Source: Alphaproteobacteria bacterium (GTDB taxonomy: Bacteria > Pseudomonadota > Alphaproteobacteria > UBA828). Taken from it: a stretch of 64,000 bases of DNA. Location of the stretch: positions 186,001 to 250,000 of the forward strand of contig JAJDUK010000063.1 of NCBI GenBank assembly GCA_022826665.1. Reading direction: 5' to 3'. Under the pieces are notes generated by a model. That model searched no databases. It worked only from the letters and a program-made list of their open reading frames with translations, and was not told the DNA's origin. The translations under genes were made by a program, and so were the position numbers. Below are positions 21,221 through 29,952 of this stretch, piece after piece (position 1 is the stretch's first letter; each line of letters begins with the position of its first letter).

Positions 21221-21937
21221 TCAGCCCGTGAGTTCGCGCTCGATTTCGAGAGCGATCTGCGTGGGCCCCTGGGTCGGCAGGTAGTGCTGGATGAACGTGC
21301 CGTCCGGCCCCATCAGGTAGAACAGCGACGTGTGGTCGACCTGATAGCTGGTATCGTCCGGCCCGTCTGCCTGCGAGCGCCGGGTGATGCCGAAGGACTG
21401 GAGCGCCTGCGCGACCTGCACGTCCGAGCCGGTGAGCCCGATCAGGCCGGGGAGCTGCGCGACATAGGCGGCGAGCTTCTCCACCGTGTCGCGCTGGGGA
21501 TCGACGGTGACGAATATCGGCTGCACCGTCATGTTCTGAGCCGCCAGATCCTCGACCACCTGCGCCATGACCAGCATGGCAGACGGGCAGACATCCGGGC
21601 ACCAGGTGAAGCCGAAATAGTAGAGCGAATACGCGCCGTGAAAGTCTTCGTCGGTGCGCGGCGCGCCGGTGTGGTTGACCAGCGCGAAATCGCCGACGAC
21701 CTGGTCCGGCGAGACCGCCATGCGGGAGACGTGGCTCTGGTCCATGGGGCCGAAAATCGAGCCCGAGCCATCCATCTGCGTGTAGATCAGGATCGCGCCG
21801 ATTATCAGGATCCAGAGCAACGGGTTGCGGCCCAGGGGCGACTGCCTACCGCCGCCCCGGTTCCGCGGATCGCCGCCGCCGGGCTGCTGGCCGCCGGACG
21901 GCGGACCCATGCCGAATTTGCCGAGTTCCTTCCACAT
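21221..21937 (-). CDS. SCO1/SenC-family thioredoxin-fold metallochaperone
   Basis: The 238-residue protein has a Gly/Pro-rich N-terminus, one membrane anchor (about 38-53) and a thioredoxin-like domain facing the periplasm. The SCO copper site is intact: C113-PDV-C117 (FTWCPDVCPSAM) and H202 in YQVDHTSLFYLM. SCO proteins deliver copper to the CuA site of cytochrome c oxidase or act as thiol reductases. No oxidase genes are nearby. It sits between cobA and cobB on the same strand, within a cobalamin locus, so either the placement is accidental or it handles metal or redox there; the latter is speculation. Confidence 0.88.
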   Translation of the reverse strand: MWKELGKFGMGPPSGGQQPGGGDPRNRGGGRQSPLGRNPLLWILIIGAILIYTQMDGSGSIFGPMDQSHVSRMAVSPDQVVGDFALVNHTGAPRTDEDFHGAYSLYYFGFTWCPDVCPSAMLVMAQVVEDLAAQNMTVQPIFVTVDPQRDTVEKLAAYVAQLPGLIGLTGSDVQVAQALQSFGITRRSQADGPDDTSYQVDHTSLFYLMGPDGTFIQHYLPTQGPTQIALEIERELTG

Positions 21938-22030
21938 GAGCTGGTTTACGTGCTCGGGGAGTCTTCAGGGCGCCAGACTAGCCCTGCTGTGGCCCGTGCG
22001 GCAAAAGGAATCGGTCTTGCCTCTTCCTCC

Positions 22031-22885
22031 TCAACCGGCGGCGCGGCGCCAGTGCCGGGCGAGCGCCTCGGCCGCCTCGGCCCGCGCCTCGACCGTCGCC
22101 GCCGGGTCCAGCGCCTGACGGAGCCGCACCACGTCACCCACGACCACCAGGCAAGGCGCTTCGATCCCCGCGCGCTCGGCCGCCACTGCCGCCGCGGCCA
22201 GCGGGGCCTCCACGATGCGCTCCGCCCCGGTGGTGGCGTGGCTGATGAGCGCCACCGGGGTCTCGCCCGAGAGGCCGCTCCGGGTCAGCCGCGCAGCAAT
22301 CGCGTCGAGCTGGCGGAGCGCCATGTAGAAGATCAGCACCGGCGCGCCTTGCGCGATGGCCTGCCAGTCCAGCGCGTCCGGCACGCCGCCGGCCGCATCG
22401 TGGCCGGTGAGCAGCGTCACCGCTGAATTCGTGGTGCGATGGGTCATGGGGATGCCGGCCGCCGCCAGGCCGCCGGCGGCCGCAGTGACGCCCGGCACGA
22501 GCCGAAACGGGATGCGGGCTGCGGCGAGCGCCAGCGCCTCCTCCCCACCCCGACCGAAGACGAAGGGATCGCCGCCCTTGAGGCGCAGCACGCGCTGCCC
22601 CTGCCGGGCGAGCCGTATCAGCCGGCCGCAAATGTCCGGCTGGCTTGCCGACGGCTTGCCGCCCCGCTTGCCGGCGTATTCGAGCGCGGCCCCGGGCCGA
22701 GCCAGCGCCAGAATCTCGGGCGAGACCAGGGCGTCGTAGACCACGCAATCCGCTGCCGCGAGCGCGTGTGCCGCGTGGAGTGTGAGCAGGCCCGGATCGC
22801 CGGGGCCGGCGCCCACGAGCCAGACCGAGCCCGGCTCCATCGTAGGCAGCGCGGGTCTGCGCGGGCGGGGGGAGGAATCGTCCAT
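22031..22885 (-). CDS. cobA: Uroporphyrinogen-III C-methyltransferase (SUMT)
   Basis: The 284-residue SAM enzyme makes precorrin-2 by methylating C2 and C7 of uroporphyrinogen III, the branch point from heme to cobalamin and siroheme. Hallmarks are VWLVGAGPGDPGLLTLHAAHAL, VVYDALVSPEIL, the LKGGDPFVFGRGGEEA loop, VVPGVTAAAGGLAAAGIPMTH and the late GEARIVE-like segment GAERIVEAPLA. There is no fused CysG-type dehydrogenase/ferrochelatase domain. It is divergent from cbiD, with 47 bases between starts. Confidence 0.95.
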   Translation of the reverse strand: MDDSSPRPRRPALPTMEPGSVWLVGAGPGDPGLLTLHAAHALAAADCVVYDALVSPEILALARPGAALEYAGKRGGKPSASQPDICGRLIRLARQGQRVLRLKGGDPFVFGRGGEEALALAAARIPFRLVPGVTAAAGGLAAAGIPMTHRTTNSAVTLLTGHDAAGGVPDALDWQAIAQGAPVLIFYMALRQLDAIAARLTRSGLSGETPVALISHATTGAERIVEAPLAAAAVAAERAGIEAPCLVVVGDVVRLRQALDPAATVEARAEAAEALARHWRRAAG

Positions 22886-22932
22886 TGCCGCACTCTACAC
22901 CGGGCGAGGGCCCACGCGGTATAACCGGCGGC

Positions 22933-24033
22933 ATGACGGAACGATCGGGCAGAGCCGGCGAGCTGAGGTCAGGCTGGACCACCGGCGCCTGCGCCGCGGC
23001 GGCGACCCGCGCGGCCTACACGGCGCTGGTCACCGGGCGCTTCCCTGATCCGGTCTCGGTGACGCTGCCGGGCGGCCAGGAGCCTTCCTTCCCCCTGGTG
23101 GTGGCCGAGCGCCGTCCGGGCTACGGGCGCGCAGGCGTGCTCAAGGATGCGGGCGACGATCCCGACGTGACCCACGGCGCGCTGGTGGAAGCCTGGGTGA
23201 GGCCCGCGTCGGCGGGTGCCGGCATCGTCTTCCGCGCGGGTGAGGGCGTCGGCATCGTGACCAAGCCTGGCCTCAGCCTCGCGGTGGGCGAGCCTGCGAT
23301 CAACCCGGCGCCCCGAAAGATGATCGCGGCGATGCTGGACGATCTCGCGCCTGCGCTGGGCGGGCCGGCGGACGTCTCCGTCGCCATCGCAATCCCGGAC
23401 GGGCGCCGGCTCGCGCGGCAGACGATGAATGGCCGCCTCGGCATCGTCGGCGGCCTCTCGGTGCTGGGCACGTCCGGCATCGTCAAGCCCTATTCCTGCG
23501 CCGCGTGGATCGCCTCGATCAGGCAGGGGATCGACGTGGCCGCCGCCGCCGATGCCCCCCACCTCGCGGCCGCGACGGGCCGGGTCTCGGAGCAGGCGGC
23601 GCAGGCGCTCTACGGCCTCGACGAGGCGGCGCTGATCGACATGGGCGATTTCGCCGGCGCCACGCTGAAGCTGATCCGGCGCAAGCCGGTGCCGCGGCTC
23701 ACCATCGCCGGCGGCTTCGGCAAGATCAGCAAGCTCGCCGACGGCCACATGGACCTGCATTCGCAGCGCAGCAGCGTGGACCGCAAGGGGCTCGTCCGCC
23801 GCCTGGCCGCGCTGGGTGCGTCCGAGGCGACGTTGGCCAAGGCCGGGGCCGCCGGCTCGGCCGGCGCGATCCTGGAGATCGCGAGCGAGGCGGGATTCCC
23901 GCTTGCCGATGCCATCGCCGCCGAGGCGCGCGCGGTGGCCGAGGGCGCGCTTGAGGGCGCCCGGCTCCCGCCCCGCGTGGACGTGCTCATCGTCGACCGC
24001 ACGGGCTGCATCGTTGGCCGCGCCGGCCCCTGA
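22933..24033 (+). CDS. cbiD: Cobalt-precorrin-5B C1-methyltransferase
   Basis: The 366-residue CbiD protein starts at ATG 22933. It methylates C1 in the oxygen-independent cobalamin route. Family hallmarks are RSGWTTGACAAAATRAAY near the start, KDAGDDPDVTHGA, VGIVTKPGLSLAVGEPAINP, GRLGIVGGLSVLGTSGIVKPYS and GGFGKISKLADGHMDLHS. The in-frame codon at 22885 is rejected because it would overlap the divergent cobA start. CbiD normally takes the place of CobF in organisms using CbiG. The downstream cobK overlaps its end. Confidence 0.95.
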   Translation: MTERSGRAGELRSGWTTGACAAAATRAAYTALVTGRFPDPVSVTLPGGQEPSFPLVVAERRPGYGRAGVLKDAGDDPDVTHGALVEAWVRPASAGAGIVFRAGEGVGIVTKPGLSLAVGEPAINPAPRKMIAAMLDDLAPALGGPADVSVAIAIPDGRRLARQTMNGRLGIVGGLSVLGTSGIVKPYSCAAWIASIRQGIDVAAAADAPHLAAATGRVSEQAAQALYGLDEAALIDMGDFAGATLKLIRRKPVPRLTIAGGFGKISKLADGHMDLHSQRSSVDRKGLVRRLAALGASEATLAKAGAAGSAGAILEIASEAGFPLADAIAAEARAVAEGALEGARLPPRVDVLIVDRTGCIVGRAGP

Positions 24034-24784
24034 GCGATTACTCATCCTGGGCGGGACGGCCGAGGGCCGCGCCCTTGCCGCGGCGGCAGACGCGCGCTTC
24101 GGCCCGTCGCTCACGGTGATTTCGGCGTTGGCCGGCCGCACCCGCGCGCCGATCCTGCCGGCAGGAGAGGTTCGCATCGGCGGATTCGGCGGGGCCGACG
24201 GCCTGGCCGCCTATCTGCGCGAACAGCGGATCGGCCTGCTCATTGACGCCACCCATCCCTATGCCACACGCATCTCGGCCCAGGCGCACGAGGCGGCAGC
24301 GCAGGCGGGAACGGCACGCCTCGTGTTGGTGCGGCCGCCCTGGCAGCCGGTGCCGGGCGATCGCTGGATCGACGTCGCCACGGTGGAAGAAGCGGCGGCG
24401 GCGATCCCGGCGGAGGCGGAGCGCATCTTCCTCACCGTGGGCGTGCGCTCGCTCGCGCCCTTCGCCGCCCACCCCGACCTTTGGTTCCTGGTGCGGCTGG
24501 TGGACGAGCCGGCAGAGCCGATCCCGCTGGCTCGTCACCGGCTGATCTGCGCGCGCGGGCCGTTCGCGGTGGCTGACGAGCGCGCGCTGCTGGAGAACTA
24601 CGGCATCGATTGCCTGGTCACCCGCGCGAGCGGGGGCGAGGCGACGGCGGCCAAGCTCACGGCGGCGCGAGCACTTGAGCTGCCGGTGGTGATGGTGCGC
24701 CGCCCGCCGCCGCCGCCCGGCTCCAGTGCGTCGTCAGTCGAGGAGGCGCTGACCTGGATCGAAGAGCGTCTCGGGGAGGCGTAG
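24014..24784 (+). CDS. cobK: Precorrin-6A (cobalt-precorrin-6A) reductase
   Basis: The 256-residue CobK/CbiJ protein reduces the macrocycle with NADPH after ring contraction. The N-terminal dinucleotide fold is ERLLILGGTAEGRALAAAAD, followed by GLAAYLREQRIGLLIDATHPYA, LVLVRPPW, IFLTVGVRSLAPF, and C-terminal LVTRASGGEATAAKLTAARAL. No ATG fits the beginning of the fold. I choose TTG 24014, which overlaps the cbiD stop by 20 bases and gives MAAPAPERLLIL. It meets cobM tail to tail with no intergenic bases. Confidence 0.9.
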   Translation: MAAPAPERLLILGGTAEGRALAAAADARFGPSLTVISALAGRTRAPILPAGEVRIGGFGGADGLAAYLREQRIGLLIDATHPYATRISAQAHEAAAQAGTARLVLVRPPWQPVPGDRWIDVATVEEAAAAIPAEAERIFLTVGVRSLAPFAAHPDLWFLVRLVDEPAEPIPLARHRLICARGPFAVADERALLENYGIDCLVTRASGGEATAAKLTAARALELPVVMVRRPPPPPGSSASSVEEALTWIEERLGEA

Positions 24785-25549
24785 TCAGGCTTTCGAGCGC
24801 GGGCGCAGCACGTGATGGTGGGCGGGGTCGTAGAGCTGACTCTCGTCGAAGTCGGGTGTGTCCAGAGCCCGGCCTACGAGGATCAGCGCCGTCCGCATCA
24901 GGCCCAGCGCCTTCACCTTGTCCCGGATGGTGCCGAGGGTGCCGCGCACGATCCGTTCGTCGGGCCAGCTCACGCGGTAGGCGACGATGGTGGGGCAGTC
25001 CGCCCCGCGATGGGGGATCAGCGCGCGGGTCACGTTGGCGAGGTTGTTGATGGAGAGGTGGATGGCCAGCGTCCCGCCGGCTGCGGCGAGGGTCTCCAGC
25101 TGCTCGTCGTCGGGCATGGAGGACGCGCGCACGGCGGTCCGCGTCAGGATCACGGTCTGGGCGATGCCGGGGAGCGTGAGCTCCTGCTTGAGCGCCGCCG
25201 CCGCCGCCGCATAGGCGGGCACGCCGGGGGTCACGTCGTAGGGAATGCCGAGGCGGTCGAGGCGGCGCATCTGCTCGGCGATGGCGCCGTAGAGCGAGGG
25301 ATCGCCGGAGTGCAGCCGCGCGACCTCGTGGTCGTCTGCCGCCGCTTGCTGCATCTCGGCCACGATCGCGTCGAGGTCGAGGGGCGCGGTATTGACGATG
25401 CGGGCACCCGCCGGGGCTTCGTCGAGGATCATGGGCGGCACCAGCGAGCCCGCGTAGAGCACCACCGGGCAGCGGCGCAGCAGCGTGAGCCCCCGCACCG
25501 TGATCAGATCCGGCGCACCGGGGCCTGCGCCGATGAAGTGGACCGTCAC
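24785..25549 (-). CDS. cobM: Precorrin-4 C11-methyltransferase
   Basis: The 254-residue CobM/CbiF methyltransferase adds the C11 methyl group. It begins VTVHFIGAGPGAPDLITVRG and contains VVLYAGSLVPP, ARLHSGDPSLYGAIAEQ, DVTPGVPAYAAAAAALKQEL and the family ending RTALILVGRALD. Translation starts at GTG 25549, overlapping the stop of the upstream cbiG-cobJ gene as GTGA, which supports translational coupling. Plain ATG alternatives would remove the SAM-binding GAGPG loop. Confidence 0.93.
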   Translation of the reverse strand: MTVHFIGAGPGAPDLITVRGLTLLRRCPVVLYAGSLVPPMILDEAPAGARIVNTAPLDLDAIVAEMQQAAADDHEVARLHSGDPSLYGAIAEQMRRLDRLGIPYDVTPGVPAYAAAAAALKQELTLPGIAQTVILTRTAVRASSMPDDEQLETLAAAGGTLAIHLSINNLANVTRALIPHRGADCPTIVAYRVSWPDERIVRGTLGTIRDKVKALGLMRTALILVGRALDTPDFDESQLYDPAHHHVLRPRSKA

Positions 25550-27402
25550 GCGCGTTTTGCCGCGCGGGGTGCCGCTTCGTCGTCCGCCGCCGCATCGCCC
25601 GCCCCGTAGCCGCGCGGCGTGTAGAGCCATGTCCGGTCGCCACGCTCGACGCGGCGGGTCTGGCTGCTGCCGACGACGACGACGGTGAGCATGTCGACCG
25701 CGTCCGTATCGAGGTCGTCCAGGGTGGTGACGGTGACCCGCTCGCCCTTCCGCCCGAGGTTGCGGGCCACGACCACGGGGCAGTCGAGCGGCCGATTGGC
25801 GGCGAGGATATTCCGGGCCTCCACGAGTCGGCTGCGGCGTTTCTGTGACGCCGGGTTGTAGAGCGCCGTCACGAAGTCGGCCTCGGCGGCGGCCCGGAGC
25901 CTGCCGGCGATCGCGGGCCAGGGCGTCAGCAGGTCGGAGAGCGAGATTGCGCAGAAATCGTGGCCGATGGGTGCGCCGGCGCGCGCCGCGGCGGCCTGGA
26001 GCGCGCTTATGCCGGGCTCCACCGCAAGCTCTATGCCGCGCCATCGGGGTTCGGCGTTCGCTCCGTCCAGCAGCTCGAAGAGCAGCGAGGCCATGCCGTA
26101 GACCCCGGCATCGCCGGAGGAAACCAGGGCGACGCGGCGGCCCTCGGCCGCGAGCGCGAGCGCGGCCCGGCAGCGCTCCTCCTCCGCGCCGATGGAATAG
26201 GCGTGGCGCACGCAACCCGGCGGCAGCGGACCCAGCAGATCGAGATAGCGGCCGTAACCCACGAGATCGGCGGCGTCCGTGATGGCGACGTCGGCTCCCG
26301 GAGTCCGCCACGCCCGCGCGCCGGGGCCGATGCCCACCACAGTGATCCGTCCGCGCCCCCTCCCGCAGCTCTCGGGCTCGATGATCGCGGGCGCCCGGGC
26401 GATGGCGCAGGTACCGCGCGCGCTCTTGGTCTTGGGCATGGCGAGGGTGCCGTCGGCACCGGCGCAGGCCAATGCTGCGGCCTCCGCCACGCCGTGGCAG
26501 CCGACCGCGCGAAACACGACCTCGGATGGCGCGGTGAGCCTGGGGGTCTCGCGCTCCAGGGTCGAGGCATCGAAGAGGCGGAGCGGCACGCCGAGCCAGT
26601 CCGCGACGGCGCTCACCGCCGGCTCGTCCGCCTTCAGGTCGAGCGAGGCGACGCAGGCCACCGCCTCGGTCGCAAGCCCGCCGGCCACGAGAACTCGCTT
26701 GGCCAAATGGATAAGCTCCTCCGGAGAGCAGCCCCGCTCGCAGCCAAGGCCGAGGGCGAGCACGGCGGGATGCAGCGTGACATCGGCCACGTCGTCGCCC
26801 GGAACCACGCTCCGGTGCGTGATGTGGAGGGTGAGGCGGCCCCAATCCCCGAAGGGGGCGCCGCCAGCGGTGAGCCAGTCGGCAGGCGCCGCCTCGTTGA
26901 CGAGGCGCACGGGCTCGCCGGCGAGCAGCGCGGCGGTGACCGCCTTCACCCGCGCACCCTCGCCGAGGCGCCAGCCCGGTGGTGGCGCGTCGAGGGCGAA
27001 GCCCAGGGCCGTGTCGCCCGCCGTGGTGATCGCGGCGTGAGCGCCGAGAGCGTCGGCAATGGTGCGCGCAAGCCGGTTCGCGCCGTGGTGGCCGCCCAGC
27101 AGCGGCACGACGCTCTGCCCGTCGTCCGAGACAGCGAGCACCGGCGGTTCGGCAGCCTTGTCCGCGAGATGGGAGCCGAGCAGGCGGATGAGGATGCCGG
27201 CGGCGCAGATGCCGACAATGGGTGTGCCGGCCCGGAACAGCGCCGCGAGATGGGGTGCGAGGCGCTCGTAGGCGACATCGGCGTCGTCCCGGAGGGACGC
27301 GGGACCATGGACCGCCGCGCCAGGCAGCGTGGCCGCGATGCGGCGCGCGAGCGGAACCTGGCGCGCATCCAGGATCGCCACGACGGGGGCGTTCAGCGCC
27401 AT
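25546..27402 (-). CDS. cobJ: CbiG-CobJ fusion: cobalt-precorrin-5A hydrolase plus C17-methyltransferase
   Basis: The 618-residue protein has two enzymes in one chain. Residues 1-350 match CbiG: PIVGICAAGILIRLLG, AVSDDGQSVVPLLGGHHGANRLA, a linker, and the CbiG C-terminal/CobE-like part ALGLGCERGCSPEELI with FRAVGCHGVAEAAAL. Residues 352-590 are CobJ/CbiH: ITVVGIGPGARAW, DLVGYGRYLDLL, VALVSSGDAGVYGMASL, ALYNPASQKRR. CbiG removes the C20 fragment of cobalt-precorrin-5A; CobJ methylates C17 and contracts the ring. It overlaps cobI by 10 bases and cobM by 4. Confidence 0.93.
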   Translation of the reverse strand: MALNAPVVAILDARQVPLARRIAATLPGAAVHGPASLRDDADVAYERLAPHLAALFRAGTPIVGICAAGILIRLLGSHLADKAAEPPVLAVSDDGQSVVPLLGGHHGANRLARTIADALGAHAAITTAGDTALGFALDAPPPGWRLGEGARVKAVTAALLAGEPVRLVNEAAPADWLTAGGAPFGDWGRLTLHITHRSVVPGDDVADVTLHPAVLALGLGCERGCSPEELIHLAKRVLVAGGLATEAVACVASLDLKADEPAVSAVADWLGVPLRLFDASTLERETPRLTAPSEVVFRAVGCHGVAEAAALACAGADGTLAMPKTKSARGTCAIARAPAIIEPESCGRGRGRITVVGIGPGARAWRTPGADVAITDAADLVGYGRYLDLLGPLPPGCVRHAYSIGAEEERCRAALALAAEGRRVALVSSGDAGVYGMASLLFELLDGANAEPRWRGIELAVEPGISALQAAAARAGAPIGHDFCAISLSDLLTPWPAIAGRLRAAAEADFVTALYNPASQKRRSRLVEARNILAANRPLDCPVVVARNLGRKGERVTVTTLDDLDTDAVDMLTVVVVGSSQTRRVERGDRTWLYTPRGYGAGDAAADDEAAPRAAKRA

Positions 27403-28094
27403 GCTGCGCCCCGCTTGTGGACGATGACCATGGAGAAGTAGGGCGCCGGCGGCTCCGCCTCGGCCAGCGGTAAGACCCGTTCCGCCGTCATGGAGGCGCG
27501 CTCGACGTAGTGCGCGCGCTGCAGCAGGCCGAGGCCATCGAGCACGTGGCGCACCTTCTCCAGGTGGCGGCCGACCTTGACGATGGCCGCCGCATCGCAG
27601 TTGGCGAGCTGGGCGGTGAGGCGCTGATCGTCGAGGGGTGCCGGGATCACCGCGAGCACGTCGTTGCGCGCGGCCAGCGGCAGGCCGAGCGCGGCGGCGC
27701 AGGCCATGGGCGAGGAGACGCCGGGGATCACCTCCACCCGGTGGTGCCGGGCCAGCCGCTCGAAGAGATAGAGGAAGGAGCCGTAGACGAAGGGATCGCC
27801 TTCGCAGAGCACCGCGACGTCGATGCCCGCCTCCAGCCGCGCGCCGAGGGTCGCCGCCGCCTCGTCGTAGACCTCCGCCGCGGGAAAGCGGCTCGGCTCA
27901 AGCGGCATGCGGATGGCGATCTCCTCCTGCCCGCCGGGGAGATGGGGCGCCGCGATGCTGCGGGCGAGGCTCTCGCCCTCCGGCGGCGCGGGGTAGGCCA
28001 CCACGGCGGCCTGCCTGAGCGCCTTGAGCGCCTTGAGCGTGATCAGGTCGGGGTCGCCGGGGCCGACGCCGATGCCGCTGAGCAGGCCGGTCAT
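27393..28094 (-). CDS. cobI: Precorrin-2 C20-methyltransferase
   Basis: The 233-residue CobI/CbiL SAM enzyme converts (cobalt-)precorrin-2 to precorrin-3. It has GIGVGPGDPDLITLKALKAL, VAYPAPPEGESLAR, VAVLCEGDPFVYGSFLYLFERL, EVIPGVSSPMACAAALGLPL and VKVGRHLEKVRHVL. I start at ATG 28094, which overlaps the cobL stop as ATGA. The longer frame upstream is a shadow inside cobL. Part of the tightly overlapping run cbiX-cobH-cobL-cobI-cobJ-cobM. Confidence 0.94.
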   Translation of the reverse strand: MTGLLSGIGVGPGDPDLITLKALKALRQAAVVAYPAPPEGESLARSIAAPHLPGGQEEIAIRMPLEPSRFPAAEVYDEAAATLGARLEAGIDVAVLCEGDPFVYGSFLYLFERLARHHRVEVIPGVSSPMACAAALGLPLAARNDVLAVIPAPLDDQRLTAQLANCDAAAIVKVGRHLEKVRHVLDGLGLLQRAHYVERASMTAERVLPLAEAEPPAPYFSMVIVHKRGAAWR

Positions 28095-29299
28095 CGTGGC
28101 TTGACGAGCGTGAGCTGCGTCACCGGCATCAGCGGGCGCCAGGCGAGGTGGCGGCCCACGGGCCGGGCGCGCGAGATCGCGAGCCGGACCATGATGCCGT
28201 CGTGGCGCGCGCACCAGTCCGCGAGGACCGCCTCGCCGGCCAGGGTGACCGCGTTGGCCACCAGCGTGCCGTCGGGCGCGAGCCGGGCCCAGCAGGTCTC
28301 GATCAGACCGCCGACCGTGAGTCCGCCGCCGATGAAGACCGCATCGGGCACCGGCAAGAGCTCCAGCGCCTCCGGTGCCGCGCCCTGCTGCACCGTGAGC
28401 CGGGGCACGCCTAGGGCTACGGCGTTGCGGGCGATGCGGGCGCAGCGGTCCGTGTCGCGCTCGACGGCGACGGCGCTCGCCGTGCGCTCGCTCAGGAGCC
28501 ACTCGATGGCCACGGAGCCGGAGCCCGCGCCCACGTCCCAGAGCAGGGCGCCGGGCCGCGGGTCGAGCGCGCTCACGGTCTGCACCCGGATCTCGCGCTT
28601 GGTGAGCTGGCCGTCGTTCTCGAACGCGCGGTCGGGCAGGCCCGGCGCGCCGCGAAAGCGCTTCACGCGGCCCTCGGCGCGGCATTCGATGGCGACGGTG
28701 TTGAGGTCGGCCACCTGCGCCTCGCGCCAGCGGTCCGCCCGCGCGCTCATGCTGGTTTCGTCTGGCCCGCCCATGTGAGCGAAGACGGTGAGCGTGCTCG
28801 CGCCGTAGCCGACGCCGGTCAGCTGCGCCGCGACCTGCGCCGGGGTCGTCCCGTCGTGAGAGAGCACCAGCAGGCGCTGCCCCGGCGCGAGGTGGGCGCG
28901 GACGGTCTCCAGCGGGCGGCCGTGCAGGGTCACGCCCACGGTCTCGTCGGCGCTCCAGCCGAGCCGGGCGCGGGCGAGGCTGAAGGCGGATGGCGCCGGG
29001 ATCGTCACGATCTCCTCGTCGGGGAAGGCGCGGCGGAGCGTGGTGCCGATGCCGAAGCAGAAGGGATCGCCGGTGGCCAGCACGACGACGCGCTGGCCCT
29101 GCGCCGCGCGAATGTCGTCCATGGTGTCCGTCAGCGGGCGCCGCCAGGTGAGACGGCGTGCGGTGCCGTCCGGGATCATGGCGAGGTGCCGTTCGCCGCC
29201 CACCAGCACCTCCGCCTGCCCGATCAGCGTGCGGGCTGCGGGCGCGAGCGCGTCCGGCCCGTCCTCGCCGAGGCCGATGACCGTGAGCCAGCCGCTCAT
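28091..29299 (-). CDS. cobL: Precorrin-6Y C5,15-methyltransferase (decarboxylating)
   Basis: The 402-residue CobL is the fusion of CbiE and CbiT. The N-terminal half (about 1-205) has the corrin methyltransferase pattern VIGLGEDGPDALAPAARTLI, VVVLATGDPFCFGIGTTLRR, VTIPAPSAFSLARARLGW. The C-terminal half (about 215-402) is a Rossmann methyltransferase: LTKREIRVQTVSALDPRPGA, LLWDVGAGSGSVAIEWLL, VFIGGGLTVGGLIE. It methylates C5 and C15 and decarboxylates the acetate side chain. ATGA overlaps join it to cobH upstream and cobI downstream. Confidence 0.95.
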   Translation of the reverse strand: MSGWLTVIGLGEDGPDALAPAARTLIGQAEVLVGGERHLAMIPDGTARRLTWRRPLTDTMDDIRAAQGQRVVVLATGDPFCFGIGTTLRRAFPDEEIVTIPAPSAFSLARARLGWSADETVGVTLHGRPLETVRAHLAPGQRLLVLSHDGTTPAQVAAQLTGVGYGASTLTVFAHMGGPDETSMSARADRWREAQVADLNTVAIECRAEGRVKRFRGAPGLPDRAFENDGQLTKREIRVQTVSALDPRPGALLWDVGAGSGSVAIEWLLSERTASAVAVERDTDRCARIARNAVALGVPRLTVQQGAAPEALELLPVPDAVFIGGGLTVGGLIETCWARLAPDGTLVANAVTLAGEAVLADWCARHDGIMVRLAISRARPVGRHLAWRPLMPVTQLTLVKPR

Positions 29300-29952
29300 G
29301 GGGTGCCTTCGCTGCCGGGCGGTGCCGCGAGCGCGTTCACTGCCGCCGCCGCGACCGCGCTGCCGCCACGCCGGCCCAGCAGGGTGAGGAAGGGCACGCC
29401 GTGGTTCCCGTTCGCGAGCGCCGCCTTGGATTCGCTGGCGCCGACAAAGCCGGGGGGCGTCGCGACGATCGCCGCCGGCCGGGGAGCGCCCTCGGCCAGC
29501 AGCTCCAGCAGGCGGAAGAGCGCGGTGGGCGCGTTGCCGATGACGCAGAGCGCGCCGGCCAAGTGCGGCTGCCAGAGCTCTACAGCCGCCGCCGAGCGCG
29601 TGGTCCGGGCCGACGCCGCGCGTTCCGCGAGGCCCGGCGCGGCAAGCGTGCAGACCACGTCGTTGCCGGCCGCGAGCCTGCGGCGGGAGATGCCGGACGC
29701 CACCATCTGGCAGTCCGCGAGGACGGGGGCGCCTGCAGCGAGCGCGCCGCGCGCCGCCTCCGCCACGCCCGCCGAGTAGGCGAGATCCGCTACCAGATCG
29801 GTCATGCCCGAGGCGTGCACCATGCGATAGGCGACATCCACCAGGTCCGCCGGCAGGCCGGCGACGTCGGTCTCCTGCCGGATGATGGCGAAGGATCGCC
29901 GCGTGATCCCGTCCGGGTCGCGCAGATAGTCAGCCGTGGCTGTGGCCGCCAT
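29296..29952 (-). CDS. cobH: Precorrin-8X methylmutase
   Basis: The 218-residue CobH/CbiC moves the methyl group from C11 to C12 to give (cob)yrinate. Recognised by DPDGITRRSFAIIRQETD, YRMVHASGMTDLVADL, PVLADCQMVASGI, SARTTRSAAAVELW, VIGNAPTALFRLLELL and PPGFVGASESKAAL; the catalytic His is in VHASG. I start at ATG 29952 (MAATATADYLRDPDGI); the in-frame extension to 30045 only translates the His-codon tail of cbiX. The gene overlaps the cbiX end by 23 bases. Confidence 0.94.
   Translation of the reverse strand: MAATATADYLRDPDGITRRSFAIIRQETDVAGLPADLVDVAYRMVHASGMTDLVADLAYSAGVAEAARGALAAGAPVLADCQMVASGISRRRLAAGNDVVCTLAAPGLAERAASARTTRSAAAVELWQPHLAGALCVIGNAPTALFRLLELLAEGAPRPAAIVATPPGFVGASESKAALANGNHGVPFLTLLGRRGGSAVAAAAVNALAAPPGSEGTP

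Noticed and set aside
20030-22426. Plus-strand open frame of about 800 codons
   Set aside because: Shadow of cobB, SCO and cobA on the other strand.
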